Assembly: GCA_963843755.1 (NCBI GenBank) | Contig: CAWJLS010000008.1 | Span: forward strand, 62,001-126,000 | From: CAWJLS01 sp963843755 | GTDB taxonomy: Bacteria > Acidobacteriota > Thermoanaerobaculia > Multivoradales > DATKCC01 | Direction: 5' to 3' | Length of the DNA: 64,000 nucleotides | Shown here: positions 43,385 to 51,794 of the stretch, piece by piece | How the letters are laid out: the number at the start of each line of letters is the position of its first letter | Numbering within the stretch: the first letter of the stretch is position 1 | Notes under the pieces: model-generated | The model's database searches: none | What the model saw: only the letters and a program-made list of their open reading frames with translations | Told to the model about the DNA's origin: nothing | Position numbers and translations under genes: made by a program

Positions 43385-43516
43385 AAGCGCTCGACCCGGA
43401 GTCGACGCTCAGCCAGTACCTCCTGTCGATGGCGCTTCGATGGCGCTGATGCTTGCGAGAGACGACGAGGCCGCCTGGCAGGAGTCCCGGACCATCGCCC
43501 GCCGGCTTTCGGTATG
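43385..43516 (+). pseudogene. Fragment of a TPR-regulator gene
   Basis: Encodes, with one break, LDPESTLSQYLLSMA and MALMLARDDEAAWQESRTIA. These correspond to IDPESTRGRYYLAMALMLAG and DDEAAWREARTIA of the TPR protein near 49.1 kb. A duplicated TGGCGCT motif at the break (43430 and 43441) disturbs the frame. It ends in TGA at 43515-43517. Confidence 0.7.
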
Positions 43517-43553
43517 ACTTGTACAGATTGAAAGTCTCATTTACAATCCGTGC

Positions 43554-44732
43554 ATGTTCGTCGAGCGCAATCTCTCTGGTCCGCTGGTCGAGTCGGCGGC
43601 CAGGATGCCGGTGGTGGCCGTCACCGGTCCACGGCAAGCGGGCAAGACGACACTCTGCCGCCGCACGTTCCCGGACAAGCCGTTCGTCTCGTTGGAGCCT
43701 CTCGACACCCGACGCTACGCGGCCGAGGATCCTCGCGGCTTCCTGCGCGAGTTCGCGGACGGCGCGATCCTGGACGAGGTGCAGCGCGTCCCCGACCTCT
43801 TCAGCTACTTGCAGGAGGTGGTCGACGAGCGCCCTGAGCCGGGACGATTCATTCTCACGGGGTCTCAGCACTTCGGCCTCACCGAGGCGATCACCCAGAG
43901 CCTGGCGGGGCGGATCGCGCTCCTCCACCTGCTGCCGCTGAGCTTCGACGAGCTGGCCCGGTTCAGCGACGCCCCGACCGACCTGTGGACGCTGATCTGG
44001 ACCGGTTCCTATCCCCGGATCTACGACCAGGGTCTCGAGCCAGCGCGCTGGTTGGCCGACTACACGGCGACCTACCTCCAACGGGACGTGCGCCAGGTGC
44101 TCAACGTCACCGACCTCGAAGCCTTCGGCGGCTTTCTCCAACTGGCGGCGGGCCGGACCGCGACTGAGCTCAATCTGTCCACCCTGGGCGCAGACGTGGG
44201 GGTCTCGCATCCGACGGTCCGGGCGTGGCTCTCGGTCTTGGAGGCAAGTTTCCTCTGCCTGCGGCTCCCGGCCTGGCATCGAAACGCACGCAAGCGGATC
44301 GTCAAGGCACCGAAGCTCCATTTCATGGACACCGGCCTCACCTGCCACCTTCTTGGAATCGTCGAACCGGGCCAGTTGCGCCGCCACCCGCTCCGCGGCG
44401 CTCTCTTCGAGAGCTGGGTCGTCTCCGAGGTCTACAAGTGGCGGGTTCATCGGGCGCTTCCGGCGCGCATGTTCCACTATCGCGAAACGCGAGGGCTCGA
44501 GGTCGACCTGCTGGTCGAAGAGGGTGAGCGCCTCGTCGTCGCCGAGGCGAAGTCCGCGGCGACGATCGCCAGCGGCTTCCTGAAGACCTTGGACCGTTTC
44601 CGTGCCGAAGTCGGGGACCATCAGCCCCACCTCGCCAGCGAGATGCGCCTGGTCTACGGGGGCGACACGGCCCAACGGAGGAGCCACACGGCGATCATCC
44701 CGTGGAACCGGGTCCACGAGCATCGGTGGTGA
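43554..44732 (+). CDS. AAA ATPase with DUF4143 nuclease-like C-terminus
   Basis: 392 residues. Walker A is VTGPRQAGKTTL near residue 24, Walker B DGAILDEVQRVP, sensor FILTGSQHF. The DUF4143 part begins RDVRQVLNVTDLEAF and carries FESWVVSEVYKW and, late, YRETRGLEVDLLVEEG with VVAEAKSA, a restriction-endonuclease-like E/D-xK layout. Such ATPases are common in mobile or accessory regions and have no settled role. Codon bias and the AT-rich upstream region differ from flanking genes, and it sits between gene debris and decaying genes. Confidence 0.9.
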   Translation: MFVERNLSGPLVESAARMPVVAVTGPRQAGKTTLCRRTFPDKPFVSLEPLDTRRYAAEDPRGFLREFADGAILDEVQRVPDLFSYLQEVVDERPEPGRFILTGSQHFGLTEAITQSLAGRIALLHLLPLSFDELARFSDAPTDLWTLIWTGSYPRIYDQGLEPARWLADYTATYLQRDVRQVLNVTDLEAFGGFLQLAAGRTATELNLSTLGADVGVSHPTVRAWLSVLEASFLCLRLPAWHRNARKRIVKAPKLHFMDTGLTCHLLGIVEPGQLRRHPLRGALFESWVVSEVYKWRVHRALPARMFHYRETRGLEVDLLVEEGERLVVAEAKSAATIASGFLKTLDRFRAEVGDHQPHLASEMRLVYGGDTAQRRSHTAIIPWNRVHEHRW

Positions 44733-44771
44733 GTCGCGTTCGGGCCGGAGCCGGCTGGAACCGGCTCGCCA

Positions 44772-46082
44772 TCAGAAGCCCTGCTGCTCCGGCGGGAAGC
44801 CGTAGCGATCGGACAGGCCCGGGAGCTCGTCGACGCCAGGGCGGGCGCCGGGGAGCTCGTAGTAGCGCAGCAGGCCGTCGCTGGTGCGCTCGATCCAGGT
44901 CTCGACCGTCGAGGTGGAGAGCTTGACCAGGGTCGGCCAGAGGTAGCCGTTCGGCTTCGGCCCGACGATCCGGAGGAAGACTTCCGAGCGCCCGGGCAGG
45001 GCGCCGCTCACGCAGACGGTCTCCGGCAGGCAGTTGGGTTCGCGGGCTCCCCGGAGGCTGGCGCCGGCCTGGTTGGTGATCCGCACCTTGAACCGGAAGC
45101 CGGGGAAGGCCGGGTCCTCGATCCAGGGGCCGGTGGGCGGAGGCGGCTCGTCCGCGGGGGCGTTCGGGTCGAGGCGGTGGACGCCGCCTTGGGTGATGGC
45201 GTAGAGGGTTCCGCTCCCGGAGACCAGACGCTCGATCCCGCGATTCTCGAGCCCGGAGGAGATCGGTGTCCACGTGGTCCCTCGGTCGGTGCTCCGGTAG
45301 GCGCCTGCGCCGGAGGTGGCGGCCCAGGCGACGGACGGATCGGTCGGGTCGGAGGCCAGATCGGTGACGCCGATGGGGAGAGGGTCGGCGCGGGGCAGGT
45401 CGCCGTCGGCGAGCTCCCAGGTGTCGCCGCCGTCGAGGCTCCGGAACAGAACCCCGGTGCCGGCGGCGTGGGCCGGGGGCGGGGCGCCCAGGCCGGCGAG
45501 GATTGTGCTCGGCACATCCGGCGCATCACCCTGTGCGGCCGCCGGAAGCACCAGGAGGGAGGTCACCGCGCGGGTGCCTTCTTCCGGGAAGGAGAAGACC
45601 TCGGTCCACGTGGCGCCGCCGTTCCGGCTGCGGTAGATCGCTTTGTGAAGCGACGAGTCCCTGCCGACGGCGGCGAACAGGAGCGCTGGGTCCGACGGGT
45701 CGACCGCCATCGCCTGGACCCCCTCGTTGGGATCGAAGATCGTGTTCCAGGTGAGTCCCCGGTCGTCGCTGGCCGCGAGGATTCCGTGTCCGAAGGACGC
45801 TTCGATGGCGTAGACGGTGGGAGCGGCCTCGGGACCGCTCGTCGGAGCGACGACCAGGCGCCCCACGGAGGTGCTCGACAGGCCGTCGTTGGCTTCGTCC
45901 CAGGTCGCCCCCAGGTCCGTGCTCCGCAGAAGGCCGAATCGCAGCGGCCCGGGAACGCCGGGACCCTGCCGGTAGCCGGCGGTCGCCAGCAGGAGGACCG
46001 CCGGTTGCGAACCCGGGAGGAACGCCAGGTCGAAAACCGGGGCGGGAAGGGTCGGGGTGGGGCGGTTGTTGGGAGGGGGCAC
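44772..46082 (-). CDS. BNR/sialidase-like repeat protein, C-terminal part (frameshifted)
   Basis: C-terminal portion of a secreted beta-propeller protein. BNR/Asp-box-like repeats recur: LLRSTDLGATWDEAND, AASDDRGLTWNTIFD, YRSRNGGATWTEVF, LFRSLDGGDTWELAD and YRSTDRGTTWTPISS. The last 120 residues form a separate domain (PGFRFKVRITNQAGASLRG, LPGRSEVFLRIVGPKPNGYL). The listed start MPPPNNRP is simply the first ATG after the break; the true protein continues upstream in this frame to about 46220, where a 13-bp duplication shifts it. Confidence 0.75.
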   Translation of the reverse strand: MPPPNNRPTPTLPAPVFDLAFLPGSQPAVLLLATAGYRQGPGVPGPLRFGLLRSTDLGATWDEANDGLSSTSVGRLVVAPTSGPEAAPTVYAIEASFGHGILAASDDRGLTWNTIFDPNEGVQAMAVDPSDPALLFAAVGRDSSLHKAIYRSRNGGATWTEVFSFPEEGTRAVTSLLVLPAAAQGDAPDVPSTILAGLGAPPPAHAAGTGVLFRSLDGGDTWELADGDLPRADPLPIGVTDLASDPTDPSVAWAATSGAGAYRSTDRGTTWTPISSGLENRGIERLVSGSGTLYAITQGGVHRLDPNAPADEPPPPTGPWIEDPAFPGFRFKVRITNQAGASLRGAREPNCLPETVCVSGALPGRSEVFLRIVGPKPNGYLWPTLVKLSTSTVETWIERTSDGLLRYYELPGARPGVDELPGLSDRYGFPPEQQGF

Positions 46083-46185
46083 ATGGACGTCCGGGACCGT
46101 CTCGACCGGGGACCAGGTCCCTCCTCCGTCCGCGGTCGACAGCAGGCCGCGCCCGACGGCTCCGACGAATAGGGTCCCAGGGTTG

Positions 46186-46908
46186 TCAGGGTCGGAGTCT
46201 TCGGGGTCGATCGCCAGGGCGGTCGTCCAGGCCGGTCGTCCAGGCCGGCATGCCGTCGCCGGCGCGCTGCCAGGAGGCCGCTGCGTCCGTGCTCAGCCAC
46301 GGCCCGAAGAGCGTCGCGGCGATCAACCGCTCCGGATGGTCGGGGGCGAGGGTCAGGTCTCGCACCGGCGCGTGGGCGGGGAGCCCGTCGGTGACGGGCC
46401 GCCAGGACTCGCCGCCGTCTGTGCTCCGGAAGATGCCGCCGAGGCCGCCGATGTAGAGGACGTCCGGGTCGTCCGGGTGGAGGGCCAGGGCCTCGAACGG
46501 CCGGAGGAGGGCTCGGAGCGGGTGGAACTGGTCGCCGCGCGCGACCCAGTGGCGGCCGCCGTCCTCGCTGACCAGGGGCGTCCCGCACGAGCCCAGGCAG
46601 ACGACCCGGTTCGGGTCGGCGGGGGAGACGGCGAGCCGGTTGGCCCGCGCGTCCCGTGGCACGCCGGAGAGCGACGCCTGCCAGGGGGAGTCTCCCACCC
46701 GCCCGAAGATGCCGGCGGTGGTGGCGGCGTAGAACGCCGGAGGCGATCCCGGGGCGGCGGCGACGGCTGAGGCCTGCTGGCCGACGTCCGGGCCGAGCGG
46801 GATCCAGCCGATGGCCCAGGCGGCGGGGGGACCGGCCAGCAGGGCGGTGAGGAGGGGAGCGGGTGGGCGGCGGGCGACGGCGCGGAGCGTGGCGGAGATG
46901 TGCACCAA
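46186..46908 (-). CDS. BNR/sialidase-like repeat protein, N-terminal part (frameshifted)
   Basis: Start at TTG 46908 or GTG 46905, with a signal peptide (LLTALLAGPPAAWAIGW). Propeller repeats follow: LVSEDGGRHWVARGD, IFRSTDGGESWRPVTDG, LSTDAAASWQRAGDG. Up to GMPAWTT it is collinear with the next part. The 13-base direct duplication at 46220-46245 then shifts the frame and gives a nonsense tail. Removing one copy restores GMPAWTTALAIDPEDSD and on. Propeller proteins of this type often bind surfaces or sugars; the function here is unknown. Confidence 0.75.
   Translation of the reverse strand: MVHISATLRAVARRPPAPLLTALLAGPPAAWAIGWIPLGPDVGQQASAVAAAPGSPPAFYAATTAGIFGRVGDSPWQASLSGVPRDARANRLAVSPADPNRVVCLGSCGTPLVSEDGGRHWVARGDQFHPLRALLRPFEALALHPDDPDVLYIGGLGGIFRSTDGGESWRPVTDGLPAHAPVRDLTLAPDHPERLIAATLFGPWLSTDAAASWQRAGDGMPAWTTGLDDRPGDRPRRLRP
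46220..46245. repeat. 13-bp tandem duplication that breaks the BNR gene
   Basis: CGGTCGTCCAGGC occurs twice in a row (46220-46232 and 46233-46245). Thirteen is not a multiple of three, so it causes the frameshift between the two halves of the BNR-repeat gene. Confidence 0.9.
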
Positions 46909-47239
46909 AATATGCTATTCAGCCTATCGTCGCGATCAAGGGCCGCCCGACGGGCACCTCACACGCCGGCCGCCGCCGCATCGGCTCGCGAGTCGGCCAG
47001 CTCCGGCTTCGCCCTCACCTCCCTCAGATCGTCTTTGATTCTTTGACGGTTCGCTTGAGGTCTTTTGACCTCGGACTGCCCGAGGATCGAGCCCTGTTCC
47101 TGGAGCCGCGGCCGCGATGTGCGGCCGGCGAGGTATCCGGCCCGCACCCTCGGCGGTGACCTCGTTTCCGGCCCGCGGTCGCTCGAAGGAAAGGCTGGGC
47201 CGGAGACGCGCTCCCTCGGGAGCGGGAAGGAGTCGATTC
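46909..47239. other. Intergenic region upstream of the Cys-rich protein gene
   Basis: No gene seen. GAGGTC-TTTT-GACCTC at 47057-47072 is a perfect 6-bp hairpin or operator. TTGACG at 47043-47048 resembles a -35 box, but no good -10 box follows at the right distance. GGGAAGGAG precedes the ATG at 47240. Confidence 0.45.
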
Positions 47240-47566
47240 ATGGGATCCCGTGGTATCAAGCTCATCGCCGTCACTCTGTTCGTCCTCGCCCTGGCCGGGG
47301 CCAGCGCTCTGCTCGCACCGGAGGCCCAGGCGGCCGGAAACTGCCACTGCGGCCCGCAGAAGACCACGAACGTGGACTACGGGCGGGGTTACACCTGCAC
47401 GCAGGCGACGAACAACCTGAAGACCCGGCTCGATTCGCAGGTCTTCTGTGCGTTCGGGCTGTGCGGCAAGACCCTGGTCATCACTTCTGAGTGTCACGCG
47501 TACTCGGCGAGCCAGGTCGAGGTCAACGGCTACTACCAGTACACCTGCAACATCTGCCTGGACTGA
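47240..47566 (+). CDS. Small secreted cysteine-rich protein
   Basis: 108 residues. Signal peptide (IKLIAVTLFVLALAGASALLA) cut near AQAAG. The mature 75 residues contain eight cysteines: CHC, YTC, VFC, LCG, SEC and CNIC near the end. They probably form four disulfides or bind metal. I do not recognise a family. AAGGAG lies 7 bases before the ATG. It lies between two decaying genes yet is intact with good coding bias. Confidence 0.75.
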   Translation: MGSRGIKLIAVTLFVLALAGASALLAPEAQAAGNCHCGPQKTTNVDYGRGYTCTQATNNLKTRLDSQVFCAFGLCGKTLVITSECHAYSASQVEVNGYYQYTCNICLD

Positions 47567-47679
47567 GAGTCCTCGGCACGTTCGCGTCGCCGGGCGGTCG
47601 GGCCGGGTTCGCCGGGCCCGGCCGTCCGGCCTTTTCCGGGCGATCTTTCGACGGACCGGTGGATGCTATCTTTGAGGCA

Positions 47680-48318
47680 ATGCAGCAACTGCCGGACCGC
47701 GTGGTGTATCTGTTCGGTCCGTTCCGGCTCGACCCGGCGGGGCGCCGCCTGCTCCGCGACGGCGAGCCGGTCGGCCTGACCGCCAAGGTGTTCGACGTTC
47801 TGGCCGCCCTGGTGGAGGCCCAGGGGGCGGTGGTGGAGCGCGACGCCCTGATGGATCGGGTGTGGCCGGCGACGGCGGTGATCGACGCCAACCTCACCCA
47901 GACGGTGTCGGTTCTGCGCAAGGCGCTGGGCGATACCGCCGCGGAGCATCGCTACATCGCCACGGTGCCCGGGCGGGGTTACCAGTTCACGGCGCCGGTC
48001 GAGACGGTCCGGCTGGCGGAGGCGCTCGTTCGTGGGCACTGCGTCCGTCGGCACGGATGCGGAGACGGGCGCGGAGAAGGAGCCGTCCGGCGCGGCGACG
48101 GAAGGCGGGGCCGGGTGGCGTCTCGGCGGCGGGCGCCTCCGGGAGAGAACCCGGCGCTGGAGCGTGATCCCCGGAGCGCTGGTGGTCGCGCTGACGATCG
48201 TCGTGGTCGCGGTGGCCATCCTGACGGCGCTTCGGGTCGGCGTGGGACCGGGACCAACGGGAGAGCACCGTCCCCGATGCTCATCGCTCGGTGGCCGTGC
48301 TGCCGTTCACGGTGCTGA
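47680..48318 (+). CDS. Winged-helix regulator with TPRs, N-terminal part (frameshifted)
   Basis: CadC/ToxR-like transmembrane regulator, first of three frames. Residues 1-110 are an OmpR-type winged helix (YLFGPFRLDPAGRRLLRDGE, LTAKVFDVLAALVEAQG, DANLTQTVSVLRKALGD, YIATVPGRGYQFTAPV). The true protein leaves this frame near 48034, where an extra G in GGG shifts it to a frame encoding a linker and one membrane helix (VVALTIVVVAVAILTALRV, about 48180-48235). The listed end is the nonsense stop of the first frame. Confidence 0.75.
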   Translation: MQQLPDRVVYLFGPFRLDPAGRRLLRDGEPVGLTAKVFDVLAALVEAQGAVVERDALMDRVWPATAVIDANLTQTVSVLRKALGDTAAEHRYIATVPGRGYQFTAPVETVRLAEALVRGHCVRRHGCGDGRGEGAVRRGDGRRGRVASRRRAPPGENPALERDPRSAGGRADDRRGRGGHPDGASGRRGTGTNGRAPSPMLIARWPCCRSRC

Positions 48319-49232
48319 CGCCGGATCGTCTCGATCCCTCCTTCGGCGTGGCGGTGAGCGCGGCGATCACCCGGACGCTCGGTGGGCAGGACCGGCTCGT
48401 CGTGCGGCCGGTCGAGGCAGTGCTGGCGGCGCGCCCCGGGGAGGGGGCGCCACGCGAGGTCGCCCGGTCGGTGCACGCGGATCTCGTGGTGACGGGGACG
48501 GTGCAGGCGGCCGACGGGGCGGTGCGGGTGTCGAGCGAGCTGCTCGACGTCGGCCGCGATCAGGCGCTCTGGTCGGTGGCGTTCGACCAGGAGATGGGCT
48601 CCCTTTTCGCCGCCGAGCAGGCGGTCGCCGAGCGGGTGGCGCGGGAGCTGGCGCTCAGCCTGCGGGAGGCGGCGGCGCCTCCCGGCGGGAAGACGGCGAC
48701 GGGCAGCGGTGCGGCCTATCGCGAGTTCCTGCTCGGCCGCGCGAAGTTTCTCGAGCGGACGCGGGAGGGGTACGAGATCGCGGCGGCTGCGTTCGAGCGG
48801 GCCCTCGATCGCGACCCGACGTACACGCCGGCGCTCGCCCACCTGGCCTTGACCCATGCGCTCATGGCGTCGAACGGCAATGCCAACGAGTCGTCCCGCG
48901 ATCTCTACATCCGCGCCGTGGCCGAGGCCCGGCGGGCGGTCGAGCGCGCGCCGGATCTCGCGGAGGGGCACCTCGCCCTCGGCCTCGCGGAGATGAACGG
49001 TGAGTACGACTGGGCGGCGGCGGCCACCGAGCTCCGCCGGGCCGAGGAGATCGATCCGGAGTCGACGCGCGGCCGCTACTACCTGGCGATGGCGCTGATG
49101 CTCGCGGGCGACGACGAGGCCGCCTGGCGGGAAGCCCGGACGATCGCTCAGTCCCGGGCCCGGGGTGCCGCCCGCGGAGGAGCTCAGCACCCGGTTCTCC
49201 TACGGTCTGCTGGCGACGTTCCTGGGGCGTGA
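48291..49232 (+). CDS. Winged-helix regulator with TPRs, middle part (frameshifted)
   Basis: Periplasmic or C-terminal segment of the same regulator. The frame really begins near 48258 after a second extra G (ESTVPDAHRSVAVLPFTVL). SVAVLPF followed by RSVHADLVVTGTVQAADGAV is the TolB-like domain typical of these regulators. TPR units follow: AAAAFERALDRDPTYTPALA and EARRAVERAPDLAEGHLALG. The frame is lost near 49157, where another extra G lies in CCCGGGCCCGGGG, leaving a nonsense tail. Confidence 0.75.
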   Translation: MAVLPFTVLTPDRLDPSFGVAVSAAITRTLGGQDRLVVRPVEAVLAARPGEGAPREVARSVHADLVVTGTVQAADGAVRVSSELLDVGRDQALWSVAFDQEMGSLFAAEQAVAERVARELALSLREAAAPPGGKTATGSGAAYREFLLGRAKFLERTREGYEIAAAAFERALDRDPTYTPALAHLALTHALMASNGNANESSRDLYIRAVAEARRAVERAPDLAEGHLALGLAEMNGEYDWAAAATELRRAEEIDPESTRGRYYLAMALMLAGDDEAAWREARTIAQSRARGAARGGAQHPVLLRSAGDVPGA

Positions 49233-49722
49233 CGCGGAGAGCCGGGACGCGCTGGCGCAGGCCCTCGTCGTCGGGCCGGACCACGGCGGCATCCGCATGT
49301 ACTACGCCATCGCCCTGGACGAGCTGGGGGATCACGCTGGGGCCCTGGCGGAGCTCGACCGGGCGGCGCTCCAGTACCTCTCCTCATCCCAGGTGACGGC
49401 GACCCTGGCCAACTACCTGGGGCGCTCGGGCGATCCCCAAGACCGGGCGCGAGGCCGGCAGATCCTGGCCGACCTCGAAGCCAAGGAGGCGGGCTCCCCG
49501 GGACAGACCCTCAGCCTGGCGATCGCCCATGCCGGCGCCGGCTCCAAGGCGGAGGCGATCCGGCTTCTGTGGCAGGCGCACGAAGAGCGCGCGGTGCTGC
49601 CGATCTTCGTCCAGCGGGACCACCGCATCGACCCCCTGCGCGGCGAGCCGGAGTTTCAGCGGCTGCTGGTGGCGATGCACCTGGCGCCGGCTCGAGAGCG
49701 GGCGCGCCGGACAGATTCCTAG
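49165..49722 (+). CDS. Winged-helix regulator with TPRs, C-terminal part (frameshifted)
   Basis: Last segment of the regulator begun at 47680: PPAEELSTRFSYGLLATFLG, then TPR-like ALDELGDHAGALAELDRAAL, LAIAHAGAGSKAEAIRLLWQ, and the family-typical end IDPLRGEPEFQRLLVAMHL. With three single-G corrections the whole gene encodes one protein of about 680 residues. As it stands the gene is probably non-functional, or the sequence has errors at G runs. Confidence 0.75.
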   Translation: MPPAEELSTRFSYGLLATFLGRDAESRDALAQALVVGPDHGGIRMYYAIALDELGDHAGALAELDRAALQYLSSSQVTATLANYLGRSGDPQDRARGRQILADLEAKEAGSPGQTLSLAIAHAGAGSKAEAIRLLWQAHEERAVLPIFVQRDHRIDPLRGEPEFQRLLVAMHLAPARERARRTDS

Positions 49723-49767
49723 GCTCGGCGGGCGCCTCGGTGGTACAAAAGGCGCGGAGGTCAACCG

Positions 49768-51282
49768 ATGAGCCTGAGGCCGAGCACCGCGCTGTCCGTC
49801 GTTCTGATCGCTGCATCCTTGCTGGTTCTCTTCGGGGGCGATGCGCTCTCCGCGGAGGAGCCGACTCCCCGTCCGGACAGTCCGGACATCACCGGCAGTC
49901 CGGGCGCCCCGGCGACCTGGCGGGTGGACTACTACCACACGGGCGGCCTGGGGCTCGAGGCGTTCAGCCTCGACCGGGTGGTGGTCGAGCCGCTGCCCTG
50001 GCCGGGAAACCCCCACGGCTTCGTCGACACCGCGGACACGGGCACCTACCGCTTCCGCGTCGAGTCGGAGAACGGCCGGGTGCTCTATGCGCGGGGGTTC
50101 TCATCGATCTACGCCGAGTGGGAGAGCACGGCGGAGGCGGCCGAGCGCCACCGCACGTTCCAGGAGTCGCTCCGCTTCCCGGCCCCCGCCGACCGCTCGC
50201 CGGTCGTGGTGGTGGTCGACAAGCGGGGCGGCGACGGGGCGTTCGCCGAGGTCTGGCGCACCCGGATCGATCCGGCGAACATGTTCATCGACCCGTCGCC
50301 GCCGCCCCACCAGGATCTGATCGAGATCGAGCGTCACGGCGACCCGCGGGACAAGGTCGACGTGCTGCTGCTGGGCGACGGCTACACGGCGGAGGAGTGC
50401 CGGGCCAAGTTCCAGGCCGACGCCCACCGCCTGATCGACGTCTTCTTCGCCCACGAGCCGTTCCGCCACCGCCGCAACGACTTCAACATCTGGGGCCTCT
50501 GCCCGCCGGCCGAGGTCTCGGGCATCTCGCGGCCGTCGACCGGCGTCCACCGGCGCTCGCCGATCGGGGCGACCTACGACGCCTTCGGCTCGGAGCGCTA
50601 CGTGCTGACCTTCGACAACCGGGCCTGGCGCGACATCGCCTCGTGGGCGCCGTACGAGTTCGTCGAGATCCTGGCCAACGGGGAGACTTACGGCGGCGGC
50701 GGCATCTACAACCTGTTCGCCACCGTCGCGGTCGACAGCGACTGGGCGCCGTACATCTTCATCCACGAGCTCGCCCACCATTTCGCCGGCCTGGCCGACG
50801 AGTACTACACGTCTCCGGTGGCCTACGAGGCGCCGAAGCAGGTCCGGGAGCCGTGGGAGCCGAACGTGACGGCCCTCGCCGGCCAGACGGGCGGTTCCGA
50901 TGCGGGCGCCCTCAAGTGGGCCGACCTGGTGACGCCCGGCACGCCGATCCCGACCCCGTGGCCCAAGGAGGCTTTCGAGGCGCGGGAGAAGGAGATCCAG
51001 GCCCGCAGGAAGGAGATCCGGGCCCAGAACCTGCCGGAGTCGGTGATGTCGGACCTGTTCCGTGAGGAGCTGGCGTTCACCACGTCGCTCTTCGGCAGCG
51101 CCGAGCACACGCACGCGGTCGGCGCTTTCCAGGGCGCCAACTACGACGCCCGGGTGTTCTACCGCCCGCAGATGGACTGCATCATGTTCGGTCGCGACGA
51201 CGTGCCGTTCTGCGCCGTCTGCCAGCGCGCGCTCGAGCGGGTGATCGACCTCTACACGCCGGCCGGCGGGCCGGGACGATGA
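49768..51282 (+). CDS. Secreted M64-family (IgA peptidase-like) metallopeptidase
   Basis: 504 residues with a signal peptide (VLIAASLLVLFGGDALSAEE). The N-terminal domain of about 180 residues has YYHTGGLGLEAFSLDRVVVE. The peptidase M64 domain begins KVDVLLLGDGYTAEECRAKF and carries the zinc site HELAHHFAGLADEYY (HExxHxxGxxDE). SRPSTGVHRRSPIGATYDAF and the late PQMDCIMFGRDDVPFCAVC also match M64. GGAGG before the ATG. ATGA overlap with the next gene. It should hydrolyse extracellular protein. Confidence 0.92.
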   Translation: MSLRPSTALSVVLIAASLLVLFGGDALSAEEPTPRPDSPDITGSPGAPATWRVDYYHTGGLGLEAFSLDRVVVEPLPWPGNPHGFVDTADTGTYRFRVESENGRVLYARGFSSIYAEWESTAEAAERHRTFQESLRFPAPADRSPVVVVVDKRGGDGAFAEVWRTRIDPANMFIDPSPPPHQDLIEIERHGDPRDKVDVLLLGDGYTAEECRAKFQADAHRLIDVFFAHEPFRHRRNDFNIWGLCPPAEVSGISRPSTGVHRRSPIGATYDAFGSERYVLTFDNRAWRDIASWAPYEFVEILANGETYGGGGIYNLFATVAVDSDWAPYIFIHELAHHFAGLADEYYTSPVAYEAPKQVREPWEPNVTALAGQTGGSDAGALKWADLVTPGTPIPTPWPKEAFEAREKEIQARRKEIRAQNLPESVMSDLFREELAFTTSLFGSAEHTHAVGAFQGANYDARVFYRPQMDCIMFGRDDVPFCAVCQRALERVIDLYTPAGGPGR

Positions 51283-51794
51283 CCGATCCCGGAGCGGAGA
51301 GCCCGGATCTCGCCCCGGATCTCGCCCCGGATCTTGTGGACGGGCCCGAGCCCGCGGCGGGGGCGGATCTCGTGGCGGCGCCGGACGACGAGACGGAGCC
51401 CCAGGCTCCCGTCCGCCGCCCGGTCGGCCTCTGGCTGCTGACGGCGGCGCTCCTCGCCAGCCCGCTGCTCCACCTGGCGGCCTTGCTCCTGGGCCGCCAC
51501 TGGCTCAACTTCGGCAGCCAGCGCGTCTGGGACGGCTTCGTCTACTTCCTGATCGCGCCGATCGTCGGCTGGCTCATGCTCCGGCGCCACGAGCGGGCGC
51601 GCTTTTCGGTCTACGTCTTCCTGTCGTGCGAGATCCTGCGGGCGGTGCGTATCCACTCCCACGCCCTCGGCATCCTGGCGGTGGGCTCGATCCTCTACCT
51701 GCAACTGCCCGCCGCCCGCCGGTTCCACCCGTCGGTCGATCCGCGCCGGGTGCTCCGGCGGATCGGGCTGCGCGGGGGAGAGCCGGCCGACTAG
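51279..51794 (+). CDS. Small membrane protein coupled to the M64 peptidase
   Basis: 171 residues. An acidic N-terminal tail with a duplicated LAPD is followed by about three or four hydrophobic helices (LWLLTAALLASPLLHLAALL, VYFLIAPIVGWLML, ILAVGSILYLQLP). No family recognised. Translational coupling to the peptidase suggests a related role. Its stop overlaps the convergent symporter stop. Confidence 0.72.
   Translation: MTDPGAESPDLAPDLAPDLVDGPEPAAGADLVAAPDDETEPQAPVRRPVGLWLLTAALLASPLLHLAALLLGRHWLNFGSQRVWDGFVYFLIAPIVGWLMLRRHERARFSVYVFLSCEILRAVRIHSHALGILAVGSILYLQLPAARRFHPSVDPRRVLRRIGLRGGEPAD

Larger units (their letters stand above)
43176..43553. other. Scar region with fragments of two nearby genes
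   Basis: No intact gene. Bases 43252-43349 are a near copy of 45543-45639 inside the BNR-repeat gene. Bases 43385-43516 resemble 49046-49145 inside the TPR regulator. Order and orientation match the intact locus, so this looks like a duplicate with an internal deletion. The right end is AT-richer and probably holds the promoter of the ATPase gene at 43554. Confidence 0.75.
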
